A stretch of 64,000 nt of DNA from Niastella populi (GCF_002078015.1 NZ_LWBP01000178.1:1-64000), one strand, 5' to 3'; positions 1-8,742 are shown, counted from the stretch's first letter. Numbers and translations are program-made. Notes: generated by a model not told the origin, from the letters alone.

Positions 1-95
1 CCTACCATTGGCTATCTATTTCTTTCCTTCCTGAAACTATGAAGAAAGCCTATCGTGAGGTAATCACGGGGAATGCAAGGAAATTAGAAGGCTAA
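1..95 (+). CDS. C-terminal fragment of a probable amidohydrolase (gene enters from outside the window)
   Basis: An open frame runs from the window edge (first full codon at position 3) to a TAA at 93-95. It ends in a peptide containing FLPETMKKAYREVITGNARK. A helix of the form LPE...R..v..gNA.rL just before the C-terminus is typical of metal-dependent hydrolases of the amidohydrolase-2 (TIM barrel) family, which is the basis for the guess. Only about 31 residues are visible, with no catalytic residue among them, so substrate and reaction cannot be stated. The gene converges on the SNF2 helicase gene with a gap of about 60 bp and no obvious terminator hairpin. Confidence 0.4.
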   Translation, partial: YHWLSISFLPETMKKAYREVITGNARKLEG

Positions 96-159
96 TAATT
101 TAGTAAATCTTCTTAAGGGAACAGAATCGCTTCGATTTTTACAAGTACTTTAAAAAGAA

Positions 160-3100
160 TTATACTTCCAATGATACCAGCCGACGCAGTTCTATGTCAC
201 TTAACTCCCCGATCCATTTTTCACCATTCGATACTGTGAGATTAGCCAAACTTTTTTTTCCGCGAAGCATTTCGTCAATTTTCTCTTCCAGTGTGCCTTT
301 GGTAATCATCCTGTGTACCATTACATTTTTTCCCTGGCCAATACGAAAAGCCCTGTCAGTTGCCTGTGCTTCCACCGCAGGGTTCCACCACAGGTCGTAA
401 TGAATTACATGGTTGCCCGCTGTAAGGTTCAACCCTGTGCCACCTGCTTTCAGGCTTAAAATAAAAGTATCGCATAGGGGGTTGTTTTGAAAAGAATGCA
501 CCATTTCATCCCTTTCCTTCCTGGAATTACCGCCATGCAACTGCAAAGCCTTTTTACCAAAATGCGCATATATTACCGTTCGCAACAGGGAGCCCATTTC
601 CTGATATTGCGAAAAGATCAGTACTTTTTCGCCGTTCTCATAAATTGTTTCCAATAATTGTAGCAGCAGCAACATTTTTCCCGAATGATCAGGCCGCAGG
701 TCGCCCCCATTTTTCAGGTATTGCATCGGGTGATTGCACACCTGCTTTAAAACAGTAAGCAACTTCAGAATTATACCCCGCCGGTTTATTCCTTCTTCCA
801 TTTCTACTTCCTGCATCAGGTCATGTGTAATGCTTTTATACAGAGCGGCCTGTTCTTTGGTTAAATTACAGAACTGATCATTTTCGATCTTATCAGGAAG
901 ATCGTTGATGATAACCTTATCTGTTTTCACTCTTCGCATAATGAATGGGGAGGTTATGCTGCGAAATTTCTCCAGCCTTTTTCGGTCCTGGTTTATTTCA
1001 ATAGGCCTGGCATATTCTTCATTGAACCAGTTTGAATTACCCAGATAACCTGGATTGGCAAAATCAAAAATGCTCCAGTATTCCATCAACCTGTTTTCAA
1101 CAGGGGTTCCGCTCATAGCGATCTTTATTCCTGATTTAATTTTCTTTACGGCTTTGGTTTGTGCTGTTTCCGTGTTCTTAATATTTTGCGCTTCATCAAT
1201 GATCAAAGCATACCAGTTCTGCCTGCACAACATTTCATTTTCTGTGCGGGCTATGCCATACGTGGTAATTACAACATCTGTTTCTTTAAATTCAGCTTTC
1301 CGTGTAGTACCGTGAAAAACCAGCGCATTGAGTGATGGAGCGAATTTTTCTATTTCAGCCTTCCAGTTGCTCAGTAAGGTAGTAGGGGCTATTACCAATG
1401 CCGGCTTATTTTTTAATGCCCCCTCTTCTTTAAATTTTTGTAAAGTAGCGATCACCTGTAATGTTTTTCCCAACCCCATATCATCGGCCAGCAAGGACCC
1501 AAGGCCCAATCGGGCATTTTTATACAACCAACTGACCCCCCGCTGCTGATAGTGCCGTAAACGGGCATTCAGTGCAACGGGTAAGGTAGTAACGTCAGCT
1601 TTCAGTATCTCCTGTATTTTTTTCTTCACCGCCCCGTCAATTTGCACCGGCGCACCTTCATAATCACCGCTAAGTGCAGCCTGCAATAAAGTAAAAGCTT
1701 TTGGCGCCGAAGGCCGTTCCAGTTTCAGGATAACCTTTTCAATTTCATCCTGGTTCATTAAAATGTACTGGTCACGAATCTTCACAAGACCGGTTGCCTG
1801 GTTTGCCAGTACAAAAAATTCGTCTTTGTTTAAAAAGCTATCGCCCACGGCTACCTTCCAGTCATAATCAAGCAAATCATTTAATGAAAAATATTTTTTA
1901 TTCCCTTCCTTTGATGTTATAGCCAATGTTACCTGCGGCCGTAACAGATGCTGAAGGCTTTTAGGTAATAAGGTTTGAATACCTAATAGCTTGATGGCAG
2001 GCAAAATACCTGTCAGCACTTCGGCAAATGTTTGGGAAGAATAAAATAGTTTCTCATTGCCTTTAGAGGCGATGGAATTATTCAAGCCTGGAAGATATTG
2101 TGCAAGTAACTGTAGGTCTTTAAGCGCGGAAAATTGCTTATCACTATCACGTTTCATGAAAACATGCAGGCTTTCTACCGGTTTCAGGGAGGCTGTATTA
2201 TCTTTTATCAGTACCTGCACTTCAAAGCCTTTATTACCATTTTCACTTACCTGCAACAAAGGAGTGTATTCCTTTTTACCGATATAAAACCGGTTAAGCC
2301 AAAGCTGAATGGTATTGGGAATCTCTTTCTCTGAAAAACCATCGAAGCAGTTCAATGTATCGCTGAAGAACAGCTCATTTATTTTCAATGCCTGCTTTTT
2401 CGATGGTTTTACACTTACCTCCGCTTTGTTATAACAGGCCTGAACCGAAGTATTTGCAAAAAAGCTGCAGATCAATATAAGCGCTTCATCCTGTTTGGCT
2501 GGCAATAAAGAGGACTTTGACCTTTTCTGCTTTTCGGAAACAGATGGTTTCTCTATTGTCACCATATTTGCAGGATACCATTGAAGCAGATCGTCAAATA
2601 CTTTTTTAACGCTTCCGTTGATCAATGCAGGTATCCATTGAATACGGTATTTTTCATTAGCGGCTTTAAATAACCTTGGCAATATAGCCCCTCGCTCTGC
2701 CAATACGTTACAAAACCTGAATGTGTGGTAAAGCAGTACAAAGGACGGTGAGTAATTATCCAGATGTTTGCTTTCCGTTTGCGCCAGTAAAACCAGCAGG
2801 TTATCTTTTTTTACCGGGTATTTATGATCATCATTGTCCCTTGCAATAAATAATAGCTCGCCATTCTCGTGCGCTATGATCGAATAATCGTAATAACGAT
2901 AATCCTTCGGCAAAGAAAGCTTTTCATTTTTCAGGGTGGAAAGGTACTGCCCCTCAAATTTTGCCTGGCGTCTGTATTGCTTTTGAATCACGTCTTTGAA
3001 ATCTCCATCATAAAACAGGGGGTTGGCTGTAAATAGCAACGGTAGTGTAGTAAGAAGATTTTCAATTAAAGAGAAATCAGGAGTATCGGGTGGTTTACCG

Positions 3101-3690
3101 TTTTTGGCAGCAGTGCCCTTTTTAGCGGCCATACAATCCTGTATGGAGAAAATGGTTTCGGTCTGGAGATCGTGTAACTGCATCCGGTGAGCAGATAGTT
3201 CCGCAACCAGATCAAACCTGTGAAGATTAAAAACCAGGAAGGGGTTCTGATCTATCTCATTGGCTATGGTATAAATAACGGCAGCAAGATGTTTACAGGG
3301 CACTGCCCAGTCGGGACAGGAGCAATTCAGCTTAATATCCTGCCAGCTTTTCGGAAAGATCTTTATACTGGCACGTTCGGCAATCTCCAATAGATCCATT
3401 GGGAGCTGACGATTGAGCAATTGCGAAACAACCAGTGGATCACCTTTTATTTTCTCAATAAAAACCTTCTTCTCTTCGTCAAAAAATGGCGGTACTACAA
3501 TTGATACATCATATGGTTTGGGCCGACTGCCTTTAACCTTTGCCCGGATCAGGTTTTCACTTATACTGATGGAAGCCACCATTCCCTTTGTTGCATAGGA
3601 GCGACCACGCGGAAGGCGGTTCGAAAAATCAATTCGGTCCAATGATTTAAGCCATTGTTCGCCCCACCAGGTGCGTCCGAATTTGCTCAT
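160..3690 (-). CDS. SWIM-domain SNF2/RapA-type DNA helicase (Swi2/Snf2 ATPase)
   Basis: Predicted 1176-residue ATP-dependent DNA translocase. A SWIM zinc finger (CSCPDW...PCKH) lies near residues 122-136. The two-lobed SNF2 motor occupies the C-terminal half: Walker A DDMGLGKT near 738, the DEAQ box near 830, SGTPVENR, and motif VI ATDRAFRIGQ near 1115. The middle region is poorly conserved. Such proteins are thought to remodel protein-nucleic acid complexes, perhaps stalled RNA polymerase; the exact role is unknown. The reading frame is open 54 bases further upstream, but a TATTTTTG promoter box at 3724-3731 makes the ATG at 3690 (MSKFGRTWW) the sensible start. No operon partner is visible. 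Confidence 0.93.
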   Translation of the reverse strand: MSKFGRTWWGEQWLKSLDRIDFSNRLPRGRSYATKGMVASISISENLIRAKVKGSRPKPYDVSIVVPPFFDEEKKVFIEKIKGDPLVVSQLLNRQLPMDLLEIAERASIKIFPKSWQDIKLNCSCPDWAVPCKHLAAVIYTIANEIDQNPFLVFNLHRFDLVAELSAHRMQLHDLQTETIFSIQDCMAAKKGTAAKNGKPPDTPDFSLIENLLTTLPLLFTANPLFYDGDFKDVIQKQYRRQAKFEGQYLSTLKNEKLSLPKDYRYYDYSIIAHENGELLFIARDNDDHKYPVKKDNLLVLLAQTESKHLDNYSPSFVLLYHTFRFCNVLAERGAILPRLFKAANEKYRIQWIPALINGSVKKVFDDLLQWYPANMVTIEKPSVSEKQKRSKSSLLPAKQDEALILICSFFANTSVQACYNKAEVSVKPSKKQALKINELFFSDTLNCFDGFSEKEIPNTIQLWLNRFYIGKKEYTPLLQVSENGNKGFEVQVLIKDNTASLKPVESLHVFMKRDSDKQFSALKDLQLLAQYLPGLNNSIASKGNEKLFYSSQTFAEVLTGILPAIKLLGIQTLLPKSLQHLLRPQVTLAITSKEGNKKYFSLNDLLDYDWKVAVGDSFLNKDEFFVLANQATGLVKIRDQYILMNQDEIEKVILKLERPSAPKAFTLLQAALSGDYEGAPVQIDGAVKKKIQEILKADVTTLPVALNARLRHYQQRGVSWLYKNARLGLGSLLADDMGLGKTLQVIATLQKFKEEGALKNKPALVIAPTTLLSNWKAEIEKFAPSLNALVFHGTTRKAEFKETDVVITTYGIARTENEMLCRQNWYALIIDEAQNIKNTETAQTKAVKKIKSGIKIAMSGTPVENRLMEYWSIFDFANPGYLGNSNWFNEEYARPIEINQDRKRLEKFRSITSPFIMRRVKTDKVIINDLPDKIENDQFCNLTKEQAALYKSITHDLMQEVEMEEGINRRGIILKLLTVLKQVCNHPMQYLKNGGDLRPDHSGKMLLLLQLLETIYENGEKVLIFSQYQEMGSLLRTVIYAHFGKKALQLHGGNSRKERDEMVHSFQNNPLCDTFILSLKAGGTGLNLTAGNHVIHYDLWWNPAVEAQATDRAFRIGQGKNVMVHRMITKGTLEEKIDEMLRGKKSLANLTVSNGEKWIGELSDIELRRLVSLEV

Positions 3691-3723
3691 AAAAGAAGTA
3701 TTACTGAAGTTTGGTAATGACGC

Positions 3724-3731
3724 CAAAAATA
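3724..3731 (-). promoter_or_regulatory. Bacteroidota -7 box (TATTTTTG) for the SNF2 helicase
   Basis: On the minus strand this reads TATTTTTG, matching the Bacteroidota sigma-A -7 consensus TAnnTTTG. Transcription would begin a few bases downstream, leaving about 30 nt of leader before the ATG at 3690. That excludes the longer in-frame start at 3744. Confidence 0.6.
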
Positions 3732-3891
3732 GTATAACAATCAATAAAAAAACAACCTGTCAGTTGAAAAGCAGAGAATTTATTGAATATGTCAATCTGT
3801 TTCATGATAACACAAATGCTTTATTACGGCAACAACAAAACACGTCCTCCATGCACAAAATCTCATTAAACGTTCTTACAAAAGCATACCA

Positions 3892-4029
3892 CCGGATTCG
3901 AACCAGGAAACAATTCATTTTATGGGACTAAGACATATCAACAAGAACAACTTGAACTCCTTAAACGCAAAAACCCGCTATCAGCACGGGTTTTACAATT
4001 CCGTGGAGTCCGCCGACAGATTGTCGAAC
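3892..4029 (-). repeat. Left copy of a 103-bp tRNA-relic/terminator direct repeat (att-like), with extra tRNA-like relic
   Basis: Bases 3892-3994 align without gaps to 6050-6152, about 70% identical by my hand alignment. On the minus strand both copies contain a T-arm-like TTCGARTCCGG segment at one end (3892-3907 here) and a terminator-like hairpin at the other (AAAACCCG/CGGGTTTT, 3970-3977 with 3987-3994). Beyond the hairpin, positions 4003-4029 run from TGGA to TCGAACC, which resembles the 3' end of the intact tRNA-Val found in the same relative place beside the right copy. No complete cloverleaf can be drawn here, so this is read as decayed tRNA sequence. The stretch 3745-4212 holds no other gene. 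Confidence 0.6.
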
Positions 4030-4200
4030 CAATTAAAGGAATTCTTTAAGCGTATGAATAATGTAAAACAATTAATAAACAAAATTCATTGTATAATAGG
4101 TTGTGAAATGCTTTAGGCCCTATTGACCATTGTAGCAGAAACCATGGGAATCTAAAAAGGTTTTATTATTATACTTTACTCAAGTATTAACACAGAACTA

Positions 4201-4208
4201 TAACTTTA
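4201..4208 (+). promoter_or_regulatory. Bacteroidota -7-like box (TAACTTTA) abutting the GT25 start codon
   Basis: TAACTTTA matches TAnnTTTG at all but the last position and ends only four bases before the GTG at 4213. The expected transcription start coincides with the start codon, which suggests a leaderless mRNA and supports the GTG as the real start. Confidence 0.5.
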
Positions 4209-4212
4209 CCCG

Positions 4213-4773
4213 GTGAACAACACCTGCTTACATATCATTCATCTTCCTCACCGGGCTGATCGCTTCACTTTGTTAACAAACGAGCTCTCAACTCAGAATA
4301 TCAACAATTTCAGGATATGGGATGGGATTTGGGATGACGAACTTCCCTGCAGAGGAATTATCAAATCACACAAACAAATAATCTCTTGGGCACAGCAAAA
4401 CGGGCTAAAGGAAATATGCATTGCTGAAGATGACATTCAGTTTGCTGCACCAGGCGCATTTTCCTATTTCATCGAACACACCCCGACAGCTTTCGACCTT
4501 TACCTCGGTGGTATTCTATGGGGAAGTATTCATAACGATCAAACGGTAACCGACTTTGCAGGCACCATGTTATACATTGCCAAGAAACAATTTTATGAAA
4601 TCATCCTGAATTTGCCGGAAGACAAAGATTATGACCGGCGATTAGCCGGATTAGGAAAGTATTATGTTTGCAGTCCCATGGTTGCTTTTCAACACAGCGG
4701 TTATAGCGATAACAGAAAACGCCATATCGACTTAACTCCCTATGCCAAAAGAATGAAATGGTCTACTCAATAA
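4213..4773 (+). CDS. GT25-like glycosyltransferase (LPS/surface-glycan type)
   Basis: A 186-residue protein starting at GTG. It has features of glycosyltransferase family 25: an N-terminal strand followed by HLPHRADR, as in the family's LpxRR-like opening, and a central acidic motif IAEDDIQF that corresponds to the EDD/DxD metal and nucleotide-sugar site. It is short for the family (usually about 200-260 residues) and has no membrane segment. Its acceptor and donor cannot be read from the sequence; surface polysaccharide or glycoprotein modification is the usual role. The 3' end overlaps the convergent toxin gene by 11 bp. It sits with that toxin/antitoxin pair inside the repeat-bounded module at 3.9-6.2 kb, so recent gain is plausible. 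Confidence 0.75.
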   Translation: MNNTCLHIIHLPHRADRFTLLTNELSTQNINNFRIWDGIWDDELPCRGIIKSHKQIISWAQQNGLKEICIAEDDIQFAAPGAFSYFIEHTPTAFDLYLGGILWGSIHNDQTVTDFAGTMLYIAKKQFYEIILNLPEDKDYDRRLAGLGKYYVCSPMVAFQHSGYSDNRKRHIDLTPYAKRMKWSTQ

Positions 4774-5443
4774 ATTTTAGGATATCATCCAGGATTATAT
4801 AGGTGCTTGGGGGAGAACCGTAACCGGCATGCGCCGCAATCCATTCTTCGACATATTTATTACTATGAAGGGTTTTGAATTCTTCCAGTAAAAACTTCCG
4901 GACCTCGTGATCAGCGCTTTTCATTTCCTCCCAGATTGTGCTTCTGTTATCTAATACAAAAATGATGTCCTCAAAATCTGTACTTATCCTTCCATCATTG
5001 TTCCCTCGGTTTTTGAATGCCTGCAGTTTCGAAGCAATGAAATAAGGGGCCGAGAAAATCCTAACGGTATGATGTTCATCTATGATATAATCGACAGCGT
5101 TTTTAAAGCCGCCTTCATACCAGATATTCGAGAATCCCAAAATGGTCTCGTCGGTAGGCATAACATCTACTATTATTCCAGGCAGTAGAAAGCGACCAAC
5201 AAATGTGGCTGTTATGTCACTTTGAAACCCCAGTGTTCTAAGCTGCTCTTCCAGTTGGGCATATTCATACCGGGTAGCAATTTCCACTACGATATCAACA
5301 TCATCTGTTGGGCGTACCTCAATAGCTCGTCTATCAGCATACAAACTCACAGTTGCTCCACCTACAAACACAACCTCATTTTTTAACGGCCCCAGCGCAT
5401 TACTTACGGCCTTGATCCGGGTAATATTTGCGTGATGGCTCAT
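4763..5443 (-). CDS. AbiEii-like nucleotidyltransferase toxin (type IV toxin-antitoxin candidate)
   Basis: 226 residues of the nucleotidyltransferase superfamily. The GGATVSLY turn at about residues 27-34 and RPTDDVDIVVE at about 43-53 form the GG...DxD active-site pattern shared by AbiEii/MNT-type toxins. The second half has the KLQAFKNRG helix common in this group. Characterised relatives transfer nucleotides, for example to tRNA, and cause reversible growth arrest that can protect against phage; this protein's target is inferred only. Its ATG overlaps the stop of the upstream winged-helix gene by four bases (5440-5443), a typical toxin/antitoxin coupling. Its 3' end overlaps the convergent glycosyltransferase gene. 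Confidence 0.75.
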   Translation of the reverse strand: MSHHANITRIKAVSNALGPLKNEVVFVGGATVSLYADRRAIEVRPTDDVDIVVEIATRYEYAQLEEQLRTLGFQSDITATFVGRFLLPGIIVDVMPTDETILGFSNIWYEGGFKNAVDYIIDEHHTVRIFSAPYFIASKLQAFKNRGNNDGRISTDFEDIIFVLDNRSTIWEEMKSADHEVRKFLLEEFKTLHSNKYVEEWIAAHAGYGSPPSTYIILDDILKFIE

Positions 5444-5955
5444 AATATCATTTTTTTAAGTTCATCCACTGCGACTATCGTTTCCCTTACTCTACCCACA
5501 CGAATCACATCCACCAATGCCAGCATCTTGTATAGATTGGCGTCGAGCTTAGCCGCTTTGACCTGGTTTTTATACAATGGCTCAATACTAAGCCCCCGGT
5601 CATATCCCCGGGAATCGGGCCAAACATAATCTGACTCACTGCTGAAATGGGTCCGCATAAAAGGATGAGAATGAGCAGTTGGTATACCATTGACTAGTGT
5701 TCCTGGCAGCACAGGAAAGACAAATCGAATCCCATGCTGCAGGAATTCCATCAATGACTGACGAAACACTTTTTTCTTTTTCTCCTTATCTATTAATCCG
5801 GCTATACCACTCCTTCTCAATGATTCCGACACTTCGGACGCGCTAATAAAAAGTTCTTCCGACAAGTTTTTATTATGCCAGTTATTCCCTTCTTTAGCAA
5901 TGATTTTCAGCAAGACGACTATATCCTGTGGTCGCATCCCATTATGTAATCTCAT
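5440..5955 (-). CDS. Winged-helix antitoxin/regulator partner of the AbiEii-like toxin
   Basis: 171 residues from the ATG at 5955 (MRLHNGMRPQD). Residues 7-65 look like a winged helix-turn-helix: MRPQDIVVLLKIIA, then LSEELFISASEVSESLRRSG as the likely recognition region. The C-terminal part is not recognised and may contact the toxin. It is the first gene of a two-gene operon with a four-base overlap, the usual order for AbiEi (antitoxin) and AbiEii (toxin). An upstream in-frame ATG at 5970 overlaps the TATATTTG promoter box (5960-5967), so the 5955 start is preferred and the mRNA would be essentially leaderless. Autorepression by the winged helix is likely but not shown. Confidence 0.7.
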   Translation of the reverse strand: MRLHNGMRPQDIVVLLKIIAKEGNNWHNKNLSEELFISASEVSESLRRSGIAGLIDKEKKKKVFRQSLMEFLQHGIRFVFPVLPGTLVNGIPTAHSHPFMRTHFSSESDYVWPDSRGYDRGLSIEPLYKNQVKAAKLDANLYKMLALVDVIRVGRVRETIVAVDELKKMIL

Positions 5956-5959
5956 GCTA

Positions 5960-5967
5960 CAAATATA
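5960..5967 (-). promoter_or_regulatory. Bacteroidota -7 box (TATATTTG) of the toxin/antitoxin operon
   Basis: A perfect TAnnTTTG match on the minus strand, separated from the ATG at 5955 by four bases. The predicted transcript starts at or next to the start codon. Confidence 0.6.
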
Positions 5968-6049
5968 CATCGGCAGTTTCTAATTCGCAAATCACGAATC
6001 GTGTATTTATTTCATTTTCAATATATAAAGATATAATAAAGAATTACTG

Positions 6050-6152
6050 CCGGACTCGAAACAATAGACAGTTGATTTTATAGGTGTAAAGAATCTTTGA
6101 AAGAACTATCTGATTCCTTTAAACAACAAAACCCGCTACTAGAGCGGGTTTT
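6050..6152 (-). repeat. Right copy of the 103-bp tRNA-relic/terminator direct repeat
   Basis: Colinear with 3892-3994, about 70% identical by hand. A T-arm-like segment lies at 6050-6065 and the terminator hairpin at 6128-6152 (AAAACCCGCT paired with AGCGGGTTTT). Here the hairpin lies directly downstream of the intact tRNA-Val gene and probably terminates it. Copy order and spacing are the same as in the left copy. Confidence 0.65.
6128..6152 (-). terminator. Intrinsic terminator of tRNA-Val
   Basis: A 10-bp stem with a 5-nt loop (6128-6137 with 6143-6152) begins about 10 bases past the tRNA 3' end. Its 3' arm ends in four U on the minus-strand transcript. Confidence 0.75.
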
Positions 6153-6161
6153 ACAAAATCG

Positions 6162-6236
6162 TGGACCGTACTGGACTCGAACCAGTGACCCCTACTCTGT
6201 CAAAGTAATGCTCTAAACCAACTGAGCTAACGGTCC
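6162..6236 (-). tRNA. tRNA-Val (anticodon GAC)
   Basis: The minus strand folds into a complete 75-nt cloverleaf. The acceptor GGACCGT pairs with ACGGTCC and the discriminator is A. The D arm contains AGCTCAGTTGGTTTAGAGC. The anticodon stem TTACT/AGTAG encloses loop TTGACAG with anticodon GAC (valine, GUC/GUU codons). The T arm is ACTGG-TTCGAGT-CCAGT. CCA is not encoded. A terminator hairpin follows. Confidence 0.95.
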
Positions 6237-6413
6237 GTAAACAGGAGACCGAAGGTAAAACAGTCATTCGCCTTCCCCAAATTTTTTAGATATATAAACG
6301 AAAGCCCATACCCGGCAGCAGGCAACGGGTACACATTAAAAATAGCTTCATAGATGCCCCCCGGTTCATAATTCATTATCTTTAGATACGAACTTCACCA
6401 TTCAAGCCTTTTT

Positions 6414-7271
6414 ATGAACCAGCAAATCATCAACCTTTTCGACGAGTATACCCACGCACCGCTCAGCCGCGAAGAGTTCCTTCGCCGGCTTACAAAGATC
6501 ACCGGCAGCCTGGCTGCGGCCTTTGCCGTACTGCCCATGCTGGAAGTGAATTACGCGCAGGCGCAAACCGTGCCTGCACAGGACGACCGCATCACTACAG
6601 AACATATCACCTACCCCGGCGATGACTGCACCATGAAAGGTTACCTGGCCAAACCCAAACAAAAAGGGAAATACGGAACGGTTGTGGTCATTCACGAAAA
6701 CCGTGGGTTGAACCCGCACATCGAAGATGTTACCCGCCGTGTGGCACTGGCCGGTTTTCTGGCCCTTGCGCCCGACGCCTTATCGCCCCTCGGTGGTACC
6801 CCGGCCAATGAAGATGAGGCTCGCAATATGTTCGGAAAACTGGATATGCAAAAAAATCTGAACAACTTCATAAAAGCATTCGATTATGCAAAGTCACTCA
6901 ACGATACGAATGGTAAAACAGGTTGTGTTGGATTTTGCTGGGGCGGCGCTATGGCCAACCAGTTAGCCGTTCATGTACCCGACCTGAAAGCCGCAGTCGC
7001 TTTCTATGGCCGCCAACCCGATGCTGCAGATGTGCCTAAAATAAAAGCAGCCCTGCAATTGCATTATGGCGGACTCGATGAGCGCGTAAATGCGGGCATT
7101 CCGGCTTATGAAGAGGCGCTGAAAAAAGCAGGCACCAAATATGAATTATTTGTTTACGAAGGCGCCAATCATGCCTTTCATAACGATACAGCGCCTTCGC
7201 GTTATAACGCGCCGGCAGCGAAACTGGCATGGGAACGCACGATAAAACTCTTTAACGAGAAACTTAAATAA
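6414..7271 (+). CDS. Dienelactone hydrolase family alpha/beta hydrolase (exported or anchored)
   Basis: 285 residues. Residues about 18-50 contain SREEFLRRLTK followed by a hydrophobic stretch ending VNYAQAQ, which looks like a signal sequence (non-classical, without a clear twin arginine). The hydrolase domain follows, with nucleophile elbow GFCWGG (Cys), acid in GGLDERVN (Asp) and base in NHAFHND (His), the Cys-Asp-His triad typical of dienelactone hydrolases. These enzymes open lactone or ester substrates; the natural substrate here is unknown. A TATCTTTA box at 6377-6384 is a plausible promoter. The gene is monocistronic, and a large hairpin lies between it and the convergent proline dehydrogenase gene. 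Confidence 0.9.
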   Translation: MNQQIINLFDEYTHAPLSREEFLRRLTKITGSLAAAFAVLPMLEVNYAQAQTVPAQDDRITTEHITYPGDDCTMKGYLAKPKQKGKYGTVVVIHENRGLNPHIEDVTRRVALAGFLALAPDALSPLGGTPANEDEARNMFGKLDMQKNLNNFIKAFDYAKSLNDTNGKTGCVGFCWGGAMANQLAVHVPDLKAAVAFYGRQPDAADVPKIKAALQLHYGGLDERVNAGIPAYEEALKKAGTKYELFVYEGANHAFHNDTAPSRYNAPAAKLAWERTIKLFNEKLK

Positions 7272-7351
7272 TATTGGGCACGTTCCGTGCAAATTGAATT
7301 CTGAAGTAAGAAGTAGGATGAAGCGCCTTGCGTTTCTTACTGTATCGGGAG

Positions 7352-7388
7352 ATTTAAATCCCACGCTGCATCAACGTGGGATTTAAAT
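7352..7388. terminator. 14-bp perfect stem-loop, probable bidirectional terminator
   Basis: ATTTAAATCCCACG (7352-7365) pairs perfectly with 7375-7388 around a 9-nt loop. It lies between two convergent genes, the dienelactone hydrolase and proline dehydrogenase genes, and U-rich sequence is available on both strands. Confidence 0.7.
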
Positions 7389-7411
7389 TTTAAGTAACCA
7401 TCCGCCTTATC

Positions 7412-7459
7412 TCATCAACTCATCAACTCGTCAACTCATCAACTCATCAACTCGTCAAC
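7412..7459. repeat. Two perfect 24-bp tandem copies (TCATCAACTCATC... unit)
   Basis: The 24-base unit at 7412-7435 is repeated exactly at 7436-7459. Each unit is itself made of the words CATCAACT and CGTCAACT. The array ends one base before the stop codon of the proline dehydrogenase gene. It belongs to the class of word-built spacers seen in many intergenic regions here. Confidence 0.9.
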
Positions 7460-8680
7460 TCAACCCTTCCTCCTCTCCAGCTCCTTCCTGATCAACCCCA
7501 ACTCCCGGCCCGTTTGTCCGGATACTGATGAATTCTCCTGCGCCCGGCGCATAAGATAGGGAATTACATCACCGATGGGGCCGAACGGTAAGTACTTGCT
7601 CACCCTGAACGAGCTCTTCGCCAGGTTGAAAGTGATATTATCGCTCATGCCATACAGTTGTGAAAAATGTACGTGGGGATGGTTATGCGGAATACTTTTT
7701 TTATCGAGCAGTTCGGTTGTATATAAATTACTGTACTCGTTATGTGAGGCAACGATCAGCGCAATATGATTGAGGTAATCGATGCAAAATTCCAGCGCCG
7801 CATTGTAATCACGGTCGGTAGCCGTTTTATTGGGCTGAATGGGCGAAGGATAATTCATGGCAGCTGCGCGTTTACGTTCTTTCTCCATATAAGCGCCGCG
7901 TACCAGTTTCGCACCCAGTACAAATCCTTTTTGTTGAGCAACAGCAAAACTGTCTTTCAGGAATTGCAGCCGGTCGTGGCGATATAACTGAATCGTATTA
8001 TAGATAACTGTTTTTTTCCGGTTGAACCGTTCCATCATTTGCATGGTGAGCGCATCAACGGGATCCTGGATCCAGCTTTCCTCTGCATCTATCAGCACGC
8101 CTACGCCTTTGGTATCGGCAACCTCGCAAATACGAATGATGCGGTCGACAACCCGTTGCCATTCGGCTTTTTCCGCGGTTGTGAGTATTTCTTCATGCAC
8201 CTTGCCTTCAAACCCGCTTTTGCCGGCAGCGGCGGCATCTAATTTTTCAAGCAGGGCAAACCGGGCAAGACCGGTCACCTTTACACTCATAAAGGGAATA
8301 TTGGGCTGTGTGGCGGCATAATTGATCACCCTGATGAATTCGTCGGTGGCATGATCAAAATTCTCCTCCCCTTCCTTTCCTTCTACCCCATAATCGAGGA
8401 TCACCTGCACATTGAACTGCTTCAGCTTTGCAGCTACATGCGCCGTTTCTTCCAGCGTTTCGCCCCCCACAAATTGTTCGAAAATGGTATTGCGAATGAG
8501 ATTTTTTATTGGAAGACCAACTTTGATAGCCCAGGGCGTAAGCCTGGTACCCAGTTGAACCAAAACTTTGTATCCCATGCTCGAGAAAAGAAAATAGGCC
8601 TTTTTTAACGCTTTATCAGACCTGTAAGCAAATGCATTCTCCGTATTATCAAAAGATACAGCAACGGCGGTTTTTGACAT
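7460..8680 (-). CDS. Proline dehydrogenase (monofunctional)
   Basis: 406-residue FAD-dependent enzyme that oxidises L-proline to pyrroline-5-carboxylate, the first step of proline catabolism to glutamate. It has the single beta/alpha-barrel PRODH domain with the signatures KLVRGAYMEKERKRA, ASHNEYS, FSQLYGMSDN and, near the C-terminus, KYLPFGPIGDVIPYLMRRA, which supplies the conserved Tyr-x-Pro and paired Arg that hold the substrate carboxylate. There is no aldehyde dehydrogenase domain or DNA-binding domain, so it is not a PutA. The start at MSKTAVAVSF follows a TATCTTCG promoter-like box at 8707-8714. Monocistronic. Confidence 0.95.
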   Translation of the reverse strand: MSKTAVAVSFDNTENAFAYRSDKALKKAYFLFSSMGYKVLVQLGTRLTPWAIKVGLPIKNLIRNTIFEQFVGGETLEETAHVAAKLKQFNVQVILDYGVEGKEGEENFDHATDEFIRVINYAATQPNIPFMSVKVTGLARFALLEKLDAAAAGKSGFEGKVHEEILTTAEKAEWQRVVDRIIRICEVADTKGVGVLIDAEESWIQDPVDALTMQMMERFNRKKTVIYNTIQLYRHDRLQFLKDSFAVAQQKGFVLGAKLVRGAYMEKERKRAAAMNYPSPIQPNKTATDRDYNAALEFCIDYLNHIALIVASHNEYSNLYTTELLDKKSIPHNHPHVHFSQLYGMSDNITFNLAKSSFRVSKYLPFGPIGDVIPYLMRRAQENSSVSGQTGRELGLIRKELERRKG

Positions 8681-8742
8681 AGAACTAACGAATGTTAGGC
8701 GCGAAGATAAAGCGAAACCATTTTAGTTGCAAATGATATCGT

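Noticed and set aside
3671-4116. Two overlapping short plus-strand frames between the SNF2 gene and the GT25 gene
   Set aside because: They run through the tRNA-relic repeat and the SNF2 promoter and show no protein features.
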